From Minisyncoccota bacterium (GTDB lineage Bacteria > Patescibacteriota > Minisyncoccia > Phycocordibacterales > UBA9973), in assembly GCA_017992305.1 (NCBI GenBank), contig JAGOOX010000003.1:1-41487 (forward strand): DNA of 41,487 nucleotides. Reading direction: 5' to 3'. The notes beneath the pieces were generated by a model. The model ran no database searches, was not told the origin of the DNA, and saw only the letters and a list, made by a program, of their open reading frames with translations. The translations under genes were made by a program, and so were the position numbers. Below, piece after piece: positions 23,762-31,987 of this stretch (its first letter is position 1; every line of letters starts with the position of its first letter).

Positions 23762-24316
23762 ATGGCGTATAATTTTACACAAACAAAAGAGGCTTTTAAA
23801 AATACTAGCGAATGGCTAGCTAACGAATTTTTATCATTACATACTGGCAAGGCCAGCCCTATAGTGCTAGACAGTATTTCAGTCGAAAGCTATGGCTCTA
23901 TGATGCCTATTAAAAACATTGCATCAGTTAGTATTGAAGATGCTAAAACACTACGTGTTATACCGTGGGACAAATCGCACGTTAAAGCTATTGAAAAGGC
24001 GGTAAACGATGCCGATGTTGGTTTGTCGGTTGTGTCAGACAGTGACGGTTTGCGTGTAATTTTTCCAATGCTTACAACCGAAACTCGTCAAAAGATGGTT
24101 AAAGTTTTGCGTGACATGTTAGAAGAAGCTCGTATTCGCATACGCAAAGAACGCGAAAAAACCCAAGACGACATTCGCGCGCTTGAAAAGGCGAATGAAT
24201 TGACCGAAGACGACAAGTTTAGGTCACTTGATGAATTGCAAAAATATGTTGACGAAGCCAACAACAGTTTAGAAGACCTTTTTGCGAGAAAAGAAAAAGA
24301 CGTAATGACAGTTTAA
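23762..24316 (+). CDS. frr: Ribosome recycling factor
   Basis: Splits post-termination ribosomes with EF-G. 184 residues, normal length and collinear throughout: LHTGKASPIVLDSISVESYG, ASVSIEDAKTLRVIPWDKS, and the long helical arm VLRDMLEEARIRIRKEREKT. TAGAAT ends nine bases before the ATG, so the mRNA is predicted to be leaderless. The stop is followed two bases later by the ATG of rseP. Confidence 0.97.
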   Translation: MAYNFTQTKEAFKNTSEWLANEFLSLHTGKASPIVLDSISVESYGSMMPIKNIASVSIEDAKTLRVIPWDKSHVKAIEKAVNDADVGLSVVSDSDGLRVIFPMLTTETRQKMVKVLRDMLEEARIRIRKEREKTQDDIRALEKANELTEDDKFRSLDELQKYVDEANNSLEDLFARKEKDVMTV

Positions 24317-24317
24317 T

Positions 24318-25361
24318 ATGTCAGTAGTTTATTTTATTATAATACTGTTAGTTTTAGTTATTGTTCATGAGTTTGGGCATTTTCAAACTGCAAAATGGTT
24401 CGGTATGTTGGTTGACGAATTTGCTTTTGGCTTTCCACCACGACTAGCTTCATTCATGCATAAACGAACTAAGTTTTCGTTTAATTTGTTACCATTGGGC
24501 GGCTATGTAAAAATCAAAGGCGAAGACAACGAAGACGTTTCAAGTGGTTCGTTTGCTTCAAAACCTAAATACGCTCAAATAATTGTTTTAGTTGCAGGTA
24601 TTGTCATGAATATTTTAATTGCCTGGGTTTTGTTTTTTGGGGCAATGTCATTAGGTATGCCACAACAGGCAACTGGTACTGAAAATGCTCAGGTGTTAGT
24701 TACAAATATTGTTGACGGTGGTGCCGGTAGCAAGGGTGGCTTTATGGTTGGTGATACCGTCACGCGTGTTCAATACGAAAACAGAGACTTGACCATTAAC
24801 GACCCGGGCACAGTCATTAGTGCTGTACGTGAAGGCAAACCGCTAACTGTTACTGTTTTGCGCGGGGGAAGTGAAAATATTTTAAATATTGTGCCCGAAA
24901 AAGTCGATGGTATAAATAAAATTGGAGTTGAAATGCAATCGGTGCAAACGAACAAGCTTTCATTTGGCAAGGCTATAATTGCATCAGCCAAGGCGACTTA
25001 TTACTATACAGTTGAAACATTTAAGGGTTTTATAAATTTATTTGGCAAATTATTTACTGGTGTTAGTGTTGGGGGTGAAGTCTCGGGCCCAATTGGTATC
25101 GTTAAACAAGTAGGGCAGGCAAGTACTTTTGGTTTGGCGTATCTATTGTCGTTTGCGGCCATACTTTCTATTAATTTAGCTATTTTAAATTTGGTGCCAT
25201 TCCCGGGGCTTGATGGTGGGCGCATATTGTTTGTGCTAATCGAGACCGTAACTCGCAAAAAAGTCTCTCAAAAGGTTATGGGGTACATAAATGGTATTGG
25301 TATATTATTGCTATTGTTGCTAATGGTAGTAATTACGATCAAAGACATCGTGCATTTTTAG
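24318..25361 (+). CDS. rseP: Site-2-type intramembrane metalloprotease (RseP-like)
   Basis: M50 zinc protease that cuts within membranes, for example anti-sigma factors. 347 residues: HEFGH in helix 1 (zinc ligands), a PDZ domain at about residues 125-195 (GAGSKGGFMVGDTVTRVQYE), and NLVPFPGLDGGRILF with the third zinc ligand. About four membrane segments. Co-transcribed with frr. The PrsW-like protease at 3.2 kb gives this window two unrelated intramembrane proteases. Confidence 0.94.
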   Translation: MSVVYFIIILLVLVIVHEFGHFQTAKWFGMLVDEFAFGFPPRLASFMHKRTKFSFNLLPLGGYVKIKGEDNEDVSSGSFASKPKYAQIIVLVAGIVMNILIAWVLFFGAMSLGMPQQATGTENAQVLVTNIVDGGAGSKGGFMVGDTVTRVQYENRDLTINDPGTVISAVREGKPLTVTVLRGGSENILNIVPEKVDGINKIGVEMQSVQTNKLSFGKAIIASAKATYYYTVETFKGFINLFGKLFTGVSVGGEVSGPIGIVKQVGQASTFGLAYLLSFAAILSINLAILNLVPFPGLDGGRILFVLIETVTRKKVSQKVMGYINGIGILLLLLLMVVITIKDIVHF

Positions 25362-25375
25362 CTATAAGTTAAACA

Positions 25376-25408
25376 AAAGGCGCGCTTGGAAATTCCAAGC
25401 GCGCCTTT
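25376..25408. terminator. Near-perfect palindrome behind rseP
   Basis: Sixteen-base perfect arms (25376-25391 and 25393-25408) around a single A, extremely stable. Only three T follow, so it may work as an mRNA 3' stabiliser as much as a terminator. Confidence 0.7.
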
Positions 25409-25483
25409 GACAGTGCTCATAAGTATGCTATAAAACAGTCAGCTTGTGGATGGTCCACAGTGTTCTAAAAAATTTTAATAAAA

Positions 25484-26194
25484 ATGAAAAAATTATTTAT
25501 CTTATTTGTATTACTCACAACACTATCGTTTCAGTATGTATCAGCTCAGTGTGAAAATTCACCTGAGTTTTTGAAAAAGTTAGCTATCTATGAAAGCCTG
25601 TTGCCGACTGAAAACGTATACAGTACTTATGAACCAGCCAGGCTTGATCGATTACTGAAAACCATTATGGCGGCTACTGATGTTCTAAATTCTGTCAAGA
25701 CAGAAAATGATTATGTGACACTAGTTCAAGTTGTTGACTTTTATTCTAAGTTACCTGTTGAGGGTAGAAACGATCTGGCAAATATAGATACCTCAAATTT
25801 GGTTATTAAGGACTTTTATAGTCATGACAAAGAGGTGTTAGACAATTTGAATATACTAAGACAAATTAGTCTTGCCAACTCTGCTTATAATTTGCAGTTT
25901 TGCAATAATACATTTACAAAAAATGCGATTATTTTTGCAAATTCTCAAATTAAAACAACTTCATTTAGTATGGATAGTACTGCATATGTATATACTAAAT
26001 GTGTTTTGAAGAAAGATATTACCAAATATTCAAATTACGAACTATTTGTTTTGTATGAATATATTGGAATGGAGTTTGATATATTTGGCGATTTTAATCA
26101 AAAAGACATTGATATTGTGGTTAATAGGCTAAGGGCGACTAATTGCGCAACTTATATTGATTTGGCCGTACAGTATATGAATTTAATTGAATAA
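25484..26194 (+). CDS. Secreted protein with signal peptide, function unknown
   Basis: 236 residues. The signal peptide (residues 1-21, MKKLFILFVLLTTLSFQYVS) ends in SAQ, a style common in Bacteroidota. The mature part is helical and contains four or five cysteines that could form disulfides (C23, about C148, C174 and C224). No domain is recognised. The gene is followed by its own terminator and by a second exported protein. Confidence 0.7.
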   Translation: MKKLFILFVLLTTLSFQYVSAQCENSPEFLKKLAIYESLLPTENVYSTYEPARLDRLLKTIMAATDVLNSVKTENDYVTLVQVVDFYSKLPVEGRNDLANIDTSNLVIKDFYSHDKEVLDNLNILRQISLANSAYNLQFCNNTFTKNAIIFANSQIKTTSFSMDSTAYVYTKCVLKKDITKYSNYELFVLYEYIGMEFDIFGDFNQKDIDIVVNRLRATNCATYIDLAVQYMNLIE

Positions 26195-26203
26195 TACCAG
26201 TGT

Positions 26204-26230
26204 AAAACCACCCAGTAAGGGTGGTTTTTT
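26204..26230 (+). terminator. Intrinsic terminator
   Basis: AAAACCACCC - AGTAA - GGGTGGTTTT, perfect 10-bp stem with T-run, after the secreted-protein gene. Confidence 0.93.
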
Positions 26231-26267
26231 GTATGCGTACCAGGACACATATTTTGTATATATTTAC

Positions 26268-26296
26268 TTGACATTTGTCAAGGTTATTGTTAGTAT
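26268..26296 (+). promoter_or_regulatory. Promoter of the lipoprotein gene
   Basis: Consensus TTGACA, 17-base spacer, TAGTAT; leader of about 34 bases to the ATG at 26337. The -35 is half of an inverted repeat TTGACA-TT-TGTCAA, a possible operator. Confidence 0.75.
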
Positions 26297-26336
26297 ACAG
26301 GTTTACAGTACATCTAACAATCTAATAAAAAGCAAA

Positions 26337-27122
26337 ATGAAAAAGAAATTACTATTATTCGCCATGACTAGTATTATACTAGCTTCTTCCTGTACAACCA
26401 AAAGCAAAAGAATCACTCGAGCCTATGAAAAAGGCAAGGCCGAAGGCATAAACATTGCCAACAACAAAGCTTATGAAAAAATACACCGAGCTATGGATTC
26501 AGTTCAAATGGAGACAGCAATTATCGTCCATGACACGGTATTTAGAGAGGTAAAAGTCGAGGTTAGAAAAAAACCCACTGATACCCCAACCAAAGACTAT
26601 GTTTTTAAGGCTGATTTTAAGCCAGCAAACTTCATCGGCTATCCAGAGTTGGGAGGTAAATTTTACAGGGTTTCGCCAATCTATATAGATTCGGTACTGG
26701 TTCCACAAGACCCTCCTGGTAAGTCTTTTTACAAAAAGACAGAGAGGACTCTAACAATGTATATTCCAATAGATGATTATAATGCTATCAAAAGGAAAAA
26801 GGGGAACGTCACAATTTATGCCAGTTGGATGAAATTATCTGCTACCGAAATGCTTGATTTTGACTCCAAAAAAGAGGGAGTGCCAGTTTTGGCGGGTACG
26901 AATTACTCTGACGTTGGTGTCAAAATTGACTTCAAGCCGGCGACTATTATGTCATCACAACCTGAAGAGCCTTCTTCTACTGCAGCAACACCCACGGGTA
27001 AAATTGACCCTAAAACGGTCGCCGAGTTTACCCCGTGCCCTAATCCTCCAAAATGCTATCTAATGGATAGGGATTTAGATGAGAAAACATGCCAATGTGT
27101 TGAGAAAAAAAAGGATAAATAG
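26337..27122 (+). CDS. Putative lipoprotein, function unknown
   Basis: 261 residues from the ATG at 26337. A signal sequence ends in the lipobox LASSC (Cys at residue 19), so the mature protein should be lipid-anchored. An extended frame upstream exists but would encode the terminator and promoter. The mature part has a coiled segment (KRITRAYEKGKAEGINIANN), strands, a Ser/Pro/Thr linker and a C-terminal Cys-rich end (CPNPPKCYLMDRDLDEKTCQC). The lipobox style and the neighbouring SAQ signal peptide recall Bacteroidota surface proteins, suggesting transfer. Confidence 0.75.
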   Translation: MKKKLLLFAMTSIILASSCTTKSKRITRAYEKGKAEGINIANNKAYEKIHRAMDSVQMETAIIVHDTVFREVKVEVRKKPTDTPTKDYVFKADFKPANFIGYPELGGKFYRVSPIYIDSVLVPQDPPGKSFYKKTERTLTMYIPIDDYNAIKRKKGNVTIYASWMKLSATEMLDFDSKKEGVPVLAGTNYSDVGVKIDFKPATIMSSQPEEPSSTAATPTGKIDPKTVAEFTPCPNPPKCYLMDRDLDEKTCQCVEKKKDK

Positions 27123-27137
27123 TATTTTAAGTATTCT

Positions 27138-27171
27138 AACCGCCCCGATTTTATTGACGGGCGGTTTTTTT
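27138..27171 (+). terminator. Intrinsic terminator
   Basis: AACCGCCC/GGGCGGTT stem followed by seven T, 15 bases after the lipoprotein stop. Confidence 0.92.
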
Positions 27172-27184
27172 GTATTAATTTATT

Positions 27185-27252
27185 AAAAAATATGTGGCAA
27201 AATAAAAAGCTCGCGAGCTCTTGCATGGTTTTTATTTTGCCACATATTTTTT
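27185..27252. repeat. Long perfect inverted repeat
   Basis: 24-base arms (27185-27208 and 27229-27252) are exact complements around a 20-base spacer that itself contains the palindrome GCTCGCGAGC. It lies between the lipoprotein terminator and the uppP stop. It could act as a second, bidirectional terminator or be a small palindromic mobile unit. Confidence 0.8.
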
Positions 27253-27258
27253 AGAATT

Positions 27259-28044
27259 TTACAGTAATATAAACAAAAATATTATACCTACTATTATACG
27301 ATACCAACCAAATGATTTGAATGAGTTTGTGGTAATAAATTTTAAAAATGTTTTAACGGCAATTAGTGCAACAATAAAGGCGGTAATAAAACCAACGGCC
27401 AATAGTGACCATTCATTGTTTGTAAAACTAAAACCTGTTTTTAATAAGTCTAAACCGGTGGCCGCAAACATAGTGGGCAGTGCTAACATGAATGAAAATT
27501 CAACAATTTCAACACGTGATATTTTGCGCAAAAGACCGCCAATAATTATTGCACCTGACCGCGATACGCCGGGTATAAATGCCAAGGTTTGAATTACGCC
27601 CAATATAAATGATTCTTTGCTGTTTATTGGTTTAGACTGGTTAGTCGCTAAGCTATTTTCAGCATTTTGGGCGCTGTTTTGTATGTATTTTTCAACCAAA
27701 ATTATAATAATACCGCCCACAATTAATGCAATTGGTACTATTAAAATGTTGCCCATAATTATTTTAACTTGTTTGTAAAATACTAAACCAATTACGGCTG
27801 TTGGTATAAAAGCATAAATTAAATTTAAAATTATGTTTTTATTGTTTAGAATTTTTTTAATATATAAAATTAATACTGCCAGTATTGCACCTAGTTGAAT
27901 GATTACTTCAAAGCTTTTTAAAAATTCAGTTTGGGGTAGTTTTAGCAAGTTTGAAAATAACATCAAATGCCCGGTTGATGAAATAGGTAAAAACTCGGTT
28001 AAACCTTCGACTATGCCTAATATAATTGCGTGATAAAAATGCAT
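27259..28044 (-). CDS. uppP: Undecaprenyl-diphosphatase
   Basis: Membrane phosphatase that recycles undecaprenyl pyrophosphate for peptidoglycan synthesis (BacA family). 261 residues, about eight membrane segments. Active-site motifs: GIVEGLTEFLPISSTGHLML near the N-terminus and PGVSRSGAIIIGGLLRK in the second half. It is the second gene behind rsmE, 18 bases apart. Confidence 0.96.
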   Translation of the reverse strand: MHFYHAIILGIVEGLTEFLPISSTGHLMLFSNLLKLPQTEFLKSFEVIIQLGAILAVLILYIKKILNNKNIILNLIYAFIPTAVIGLVFYKQVKIIMGNILIVPIALIVGGIIIILVEKYIQNSAQNAENSLATNQSKPINSKESFILGVIQTLAFIPGVSRSGAIIIGGLLRKISRVEIVEFSFMLALPTMFAATGLDLLKTGFSFTNNEWSLLAVGFITAFIVALIAVKTFLKFITTNSFKSFGWYRIIVGIIFLFILL

Positions 28045-28062
28045 ATTTAATTCTTGATTTAG

Positions 28063-28794
28063 TTATAGTTTGTTGTTAACAGCTAGGTACGTGGCAATAA
28101 TGGCGGCAGTTTCGGCACGTAGCGTGTTTATACCCAAATTGTACGTTGGTATACCTAGTAAACTAACCGATAATTTCTCGCGGTCTGACCAGCCACCCTC
28201 GGGCCCAATGAAAAATATAATGCTTTTAGGGTTTTCGACAATTTGTTTTTTTGTTTCTACCTTGCTGGGTTGTGTATCGGTTGGCATATCGCAAAAAACT
28301 AGTTGGGTGTCAGGTTTGTTTAAAAAATACTCAAAGGCATGTTGCACATCTGTTTCGGGTAGTAATTTAGGCACACAAATACGGCCTGACTGTTCGCTGG
28401 CTTCGCGTAAAATAATTTCGCAACGCTCGACGTTAACACCTTTTTTAATTACCTTGTCGGTCGTTAGTGGCAATATACCATCGACACCTACCTCGGTCAT
28501 TTTTTCAAGCGCGTATTCAAAACTTTCTTTTTTAATTGTAGCTAGGGCTATGACTATTTCGGGCGTATTGTGTTGGGCTAGTTCTTCTTTTATGATTTGG
28601 CAAACAAGTTGTTTTTTGTCAATTTCTAATATTTCGGTTTGGTAGCGTACGTTTTGGCCATCGCCTATGTAAATTTTTTCACCCTTCTCGATCCTTAAAA
28701 CAGTAAAAACTTGGTGAATTGTTTTTTCATCGGTAATGGTTAGTTTTAAATTTTCACGTGAAAACGTGGTAATAAACGAATGAATTTTGGCCAT
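28063..28794 (-). CDS. rsmE: 16S rRNA m3U1498 methyltransferase RsmE
   Basis: SPOUT-class methyltransferase acting on the 30S subunit. 243 residues: N-terminal PUA-like part (HQVFTVLRIEKGEKIYIGDG), ALEKMTEVGVDGILPLTTDK, REASEQSGR, and the knot motifs FIGPEGGWSDRE and LGINTLRAETAAI that bind SAM. Length is normal. Divergent from the SET-domain gene; TATAC boxes lie just before the start. Confidence 0.95.
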   Translation of the reverse strand: MAKIHSFITTFSRENLKLTITDEKTIHQVFTVLRIEKGEKIYIGDGQNVRYQTEILEIDKKQLVCQIIKEELAQHNTPEIVIALATIKKESFEYALEKMTEVGVDGILPLTTDKVIKKGVNVERCEIILREASEQSGRICVPKLLPETDVQHAFEYFLNKPDTQLVFCDMPTDTQPSKVETKKQIVENPKSIIFFIGPEGGWSDREKLSVSLLGIPTYNLGINTLRAETAAIIATYLAVNNKL

Positions 28795-28838
28795 ATTATT
28801 GTATAAAGTATAACATATAGTGTATAATTTGCTCTTAT

Positions 28839-29294
28839 ATGAAAGAAATTAAAGTATTAGATAAATCTTATTACAAAGTTAAACGAGGCATTTCGGGCTT
28901 TGGTTTATTTGCTGAAAAAGATATTAAAAAAGGTGACTGGATTATTGAATACGTTGGTATTGTGCGCCCTAATAAAGAGGTTGAAGGTAATACTACCAAA
29001 TATTTATTCGAGGTCAACAACCGCATAACTATTGATGGTAGCCCACGGTGGAACACTGCCCGCTACATGAACCACTCGTGTAAAAAAGGTAATGCCGAAA
29101 GCGACATTATAAAATCACGTGTTTATGTAAAGGCTATAAAAAATATTAACAAGGGTGACGAAATAACCTATGACTACGGCAAAGAATACTTTGATGAATT
29201 CATTAAACCCTATGGTTGTATGTGCGAAACTTGTAAATTGAAAAAGACTACAAAAACAGACACAAAACCTGTTGCTAAAAAAACTAAAAAATAG
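28839..29294 (+). CDS. SET-domain lysine methyltransferase-like protein
   Basis: 151 residues, a nearly complete SET domain. Motifs in order: GISGFGLFAEKDIKKGDWI (SAM site), RYMNHSC (residues 76-81, N78/H79), GDEITYDYG (catalytic Tyr 111/113 region), and a post-SET CMCETC (C127, C129, C132) that with C81 would bind zinc. The tail is lysine-rich (KLKKTTKTDTKPVAKKTKK). SET enzymes methylate protein lysines; the substrate here is unknown, and the lysine-rich tail could bind DNA or be self-methylated. TATAAT ends ten bases before the ATG. Confidence 0.93.
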   Translation: MKEIKVLDKSYYKVKRGISGFGLFAEKDIKKGDWIIEYVGIVRPNKEVEGNTTKYLFEVNNRITIDGSPRWNTARYMNHSCKKGNAESDIIKSRVYVKAIKNINKGDEITYDYGKEYFDEFIKPYGCMCETCKLKKTTKTDTKPVAKKTKK

Positions 29295-29299
29295 TAATC

Positions 29300-29328
29300 A
29301 AAAAGGCCCGAATTTACTGGGCCTTTTT
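29300..29328. terminator. Bidirectional intrinsic terminator
   Basis: AAAAAGGCCC/GGGCCTTTTT with a nine-base loop between the convergent SET and THEP1-like genes. Confidence 0.93.
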
Positions 29329-29337
29329 ACTGTGTAC

Positions 29338-29988
29338 CTATTTCATGAAAAACAGCATTTCATTTATTTTCAATAAAGCAGATTCAAATTTTGAATCTGG
29401 TCTTTTTAGGTAATCGGCTAATTTTTTGTTAAACTCCAGCCTTTTTTCTAGGCTAATTGAGTCATACTCAAACGATCTACTTTTTAGATGGGCTAAAACT
29501 TTCATTAACCAAACTCTGTTATCGATAGTTAAGTTTAACAACAAGAATTCAGGGTTTTGTTTTAACTCATTTGCCAATTGCACCTCTGTGTCGCACGTAA
29601 TTGTTGCAATACAGAATTTTGCTACATTGATATTTTTTCTAACAAATTGTTTAAAATCGCTAGAAATTGTTTGCAGTCCACCTATTTCGTCAATAATTAA
29701 AATAGAGCTCTTGTCTACTTGTATGTCTTTTATGACTTGCAGTATTTGGGCTACGTTAACATAATAATCGCCAACCTTGAATTTATTGTTAGTTGTTTGC
29801 TTGTGGGCGATTGTTCCAGATTCCTTGGTTTTAATATTTGTCATAGTAAAACCAATTCTTGTTTTATTACTAATTAATATTTCAGTAGTAATAAAACCTA
29901 TTGATTTCTCAAAACCCTCTTGGGATATTAGCCCCAGTAGTAAAGTGCTTTTGCCTATGCCCGACGGGGCAGTTAATAGTATTACCAT
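29338..29988 (-). CDS. THEP1-like nucleoside-triphosphatase
   Basis: 216 residues. P-loop APSGIGKST (7-15), then GFITTEILISNKTRIGFTM, VGDYYVN and Walker B SSILIIDEIGGL, the pattern of the THEP1/NTPase_1 family, P-loop NTPases of uncertain cellular role that hydrolyse NTPs slowly. The C-terminal 60 residues are an extra lysine-rich helical part. The start at 29988 is set by a strong Shine-Dalgarno (AAGGAGG) upstream; the longer frame would have to start at a TTG and would encode that site. Confidence 0.85.
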   Translation of the reverse strand: MVILLTAPSGIGKSTLLLGLISQEGFEKSIGFITTEILISNKTRIGFTMTNIKTKESGTIAHKQTTNNKFKVGDYYVNVAQILQVIKDIQVDKSSILIIDEIGGLQTISSDFKQFVRKNINVAKFCIATITCDTEVQLANELKQNPEFLLLNLTIDNRVWLMKVLAHLKSRSFEYDSISLEKRLEFNKKLADYLKRPDSKFESALLKINEMLFFMK

Positions 29989-30000
29989 TTTTTTTGATTT

Positions 30001-30007
30001 CCTCCTT
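30001..30007 (-). promoter_or_regulatory. Strong Shine-Dalgarno of the THEP1-like gene
   Basis: AAGGAGG 12 bases before the ATG on the minus strand. It stands out because most genes here have no recognisable Shine-Dalgarno. Confidence 0.7.
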
Positions 30008-30069
30008 GTGAACAATATAAGAACTTGTATATTTTGTCAAACTTTGTCTAAAATTTATCTTGCTTGGTC

Positions 30070-30097
30070 TTGCGAAAAAGCTAATTTTTGCTATAAT
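30070..30097 (+). promoter_or_regulatory. tRNA-Asn promoter
   Basis: TTGCGA, 16-base spacer, perfect TATAAT, ten bases before the tRNA 5' end. Confidence 0.8.
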
Positions 30098-30106
30098 CTT
30101 GGGTAT

Positions 30107-30178
30107 TCCTTGGTAGCTCAGCGGTAGAGCGGTCGCCTGTTAAGCGATTGGTCGTAGGTTCGAATCCTACCCAAGGAG
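30107..30178 (+). tRNA. tRNA-Asn (GTT anticodon), likely integration target
   Basis: Acceptor TCCTTGG/CCAAGGA, D arm GCTC/GAGC, anticodon stem GTCGC/GCGAT with loop CTGTTAA (anticodon GTT), T arm GTAGG-TTCGAAT-CCTAC, discriminator G. CCA is not encoded. Its last 12 bases overlap the 3' end of the convergent serine recombinase gene, the arrangement expected at one end of an element inserted into a tRNA gene. Confidence 0.96.
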
Positions 30179-31864
30179 CATTGTAGAAAAAAGTGGGTCA
30201 AATGACTCATTTTTTTCATTTAAGCCTTGTTCTGCAAAGCTTAATTTAGGTTCGAACTTTGGAAATTCTGACTTTATACGTTTTATGCCGTCAGTGAGTA
30301 CTTGTATTGATTTTTTGTTATAAATACTAAGTATTTCGTCGTTCCACACTAGGTTCGAACCAAGGCTTGAAAGTATGTTTCTTTTGGCTTGAAATGATCC
30401 GTTTTGTAAAATCTCAATAGTGCCTTGGGTTAGTTCTGTGATATCTATCATTTCTTGATACCAATCTAAGCTTGATGGGCCTGGCGTGCCTATATCAGAA
30501 TATTCATTTTTTAGATTATTTAAATCAATTTCATAATCGCTATCTGTTATCTTGCTATCTCGAAGCAGGCCACGCAGTCGTGATTTTTTCGATTCAAAAT
30601 CTTGACCCCGTGATTCTTTGTTTTGGGCCATTAAAATATTTTCTGAAATCTCTTTATTTTTCATTTCGTGTATATGTTTTTTAGACCAATCAATTAAGTC
30701 TTTTGAGAAGTTTAGATTTTTATCAATAAAATCCAATAGTTGTGTGGTTATAATTTCTTCGGTTATTGACTTATATTTTTGGCCCGACTTCTTCTTTTTA
30801 ACATTATAGTAATAGGACTTATTCAAGTATTTTGGGTTTTCCATTTTATCAATTTCAATACCGCAACTAGGGCAGTGACTTTTGCTTCTAAAGGCAAATT
30901 TGTTTTTACAGTCACATATAACTTGAAACTTTACGTCTTGACCCATAAAATTACCTTCTTCTGATTGTATAAAGCCAGAGTATATTGATTCGTGACTTTG
31001 TATCTTTGGTATATTTTTACGTGAAAGTATTTGCTTTACTTTGTTGTGTTCTGATTCTGTAATAAGTCTTGGTAAATTTTTATCAAGCTCATACCTTTCG
31101 CCACCGTAAAAGAAGAATCCTGCATATACTGGGTCTTTTAGTATTTCATATATTCTAGACATAACAATTGGGTTTCCACCGCTTCTTTTTCTTTCGGCTG
31201 TTGTTAGGTTAAGTTCGTCTACGGCATATTTATAAAGTTTACCTGCTGAATATGTTCCTGTTAAAAATAGCTCAAAAAGTTTTTTTATTTTCCATATTCT
31301 TTTTTCGTCAACAAGCCACTTTCGATTACCTTTTTCTTCTGTCCTGTCATTAAGAAATCCTAGCGAGGAGACTCCGTGAGGTATTCCCATTGAAGCCTTT
31401 TTAACGTGTCCTCGCTTAACATTTACAGAAAGATCTTTAACATACTGTTTACCTTGGCCAAATTCAACCGACATAAGTAAAACATTATCTGAAGGGTAAT
31501 AAACTTTATCGTGAGTGATGATTGCTTTTATAACACCCGAACTTAACAGGTCGATAATTATTCCACCCTCGCTCATATTTCTAGCTAATCGGTCAATCTT
31601 CCAGCAAACAATTGAATCGGCCATACCTACGTTTATCATTCTTAACATTTCAATAAATTTAGGCCTGCAAGATTCTTTTTTTGCAGACTTAGATTCTTCA
31701 AAAACATTCACAAAGTTTGGTAGTTTGTAAAAATCCACAATTCTTTTTGCTTCGTCTTTTTGAGATTCGATAGATAGCATTTGCTTATCCTCGCTTTCCG
31801 AAGACTTTCTAAAATATCCGATAGGTTTAAGTTTTGTAAAATCTAGTTGGTTATAATTATTCAT
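30167..31864 (-). CDS. Large serine recombinase
   Basis: 565 residues. N-terminal resolvase domain with catalytic serine in GYFRKSSESEDKQMLSIESQ and the arginine region DSIVCWKIDRLARN; recombinase domain (YEILKDPVYAGFFFYGGERY); a zinc ribbon CDC...CPSC at about residues 340-361; and a coiled-coil-rich C-terminus. These enzymes integrate and excise phages and mobile elements at specific att sites. The start at 31864 is chosen because the extension would need a TTG within the terminator run. The stop lies within tRNA-Asn, so this end of the element is probably intact. Confidence 0.95.
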   Translation of the reverse strand: MNNYNQLDFTKLKPIGYFRKSSESEDKQMLSIESQKDEAKRIVDFYKLPNFVNVFEESKSAKKESCRPKFIEMLRMINVGMADSIVCWKIDRLARNMSEGGIIIDLLSSGVIKAIITHDKVYYPSDNVLLMSVEFGQGKQYVKDLSVNVKRGHVKKASMGIPHGVSSLGFLNDRTEEKGNRKWLVDEKRIWKIKKLFELFLTGTYSAGKLYKYAVDELNLTTAERKRSGGNPIVMSRIYEILKDPVYAGFFFYGGERYELDKNLPRLITESEHNKVKQILSRKNIPKIQSHESIYSGFIQSEEGNFMGQDVKFQVICDCKNKFAFRSKSHCPSCGIEIDKMENPKYLNKSYYYNVKKKKSGQKYKSITEEIITTQLLDFIDKNLNFSKDLIDWSKKHIHEMKNKEISENILMAQNKESRGQDFESKKSRLRGLLRDSKITDSDYEIDLNNLKNEYSDIGTPGPSSLDWYQEMIDITELTQGTIEILQNGSFQAKRNILSSLGSNLVWNDEILSIYNKKSIQVLTDGIKRIKSEFPKFEPKLSFAEQGLNEKNESFDPLFSTMLLG

Positions 31865-31867
31865 AGA

Positions 31868-31987
31868 CAAAAATGAGGCAACGACCGATTACTTTTAGTT
31901 GCTACACCAAAGAAGAGTCGTTACCTCGTTTTTATATACAAGAATACTGTTTTTATTTTAATATTCTTATATTTCTTTGGTGTAGCA
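31868..31987 (-). promoter_or_regulatory. Conditional-terminator/pseudoknot leader of the recombinase
   Basis: On the minus strand, GAGGTAACGAC (31927-31917) pairs with GTCGTTGCCTC (31885-31875; one mismatch) and is followed by a U-rich run that ends four bases before the recombinase ATG. The hairpin loop contains TTCTTTGGTGTAGCA (31914-31900), an exact complement of TGCTACACCAAAGAA (31987-31973) upstream. The two stems cross, so they can form a pseudoknot or compete. Confidence 0.7.
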
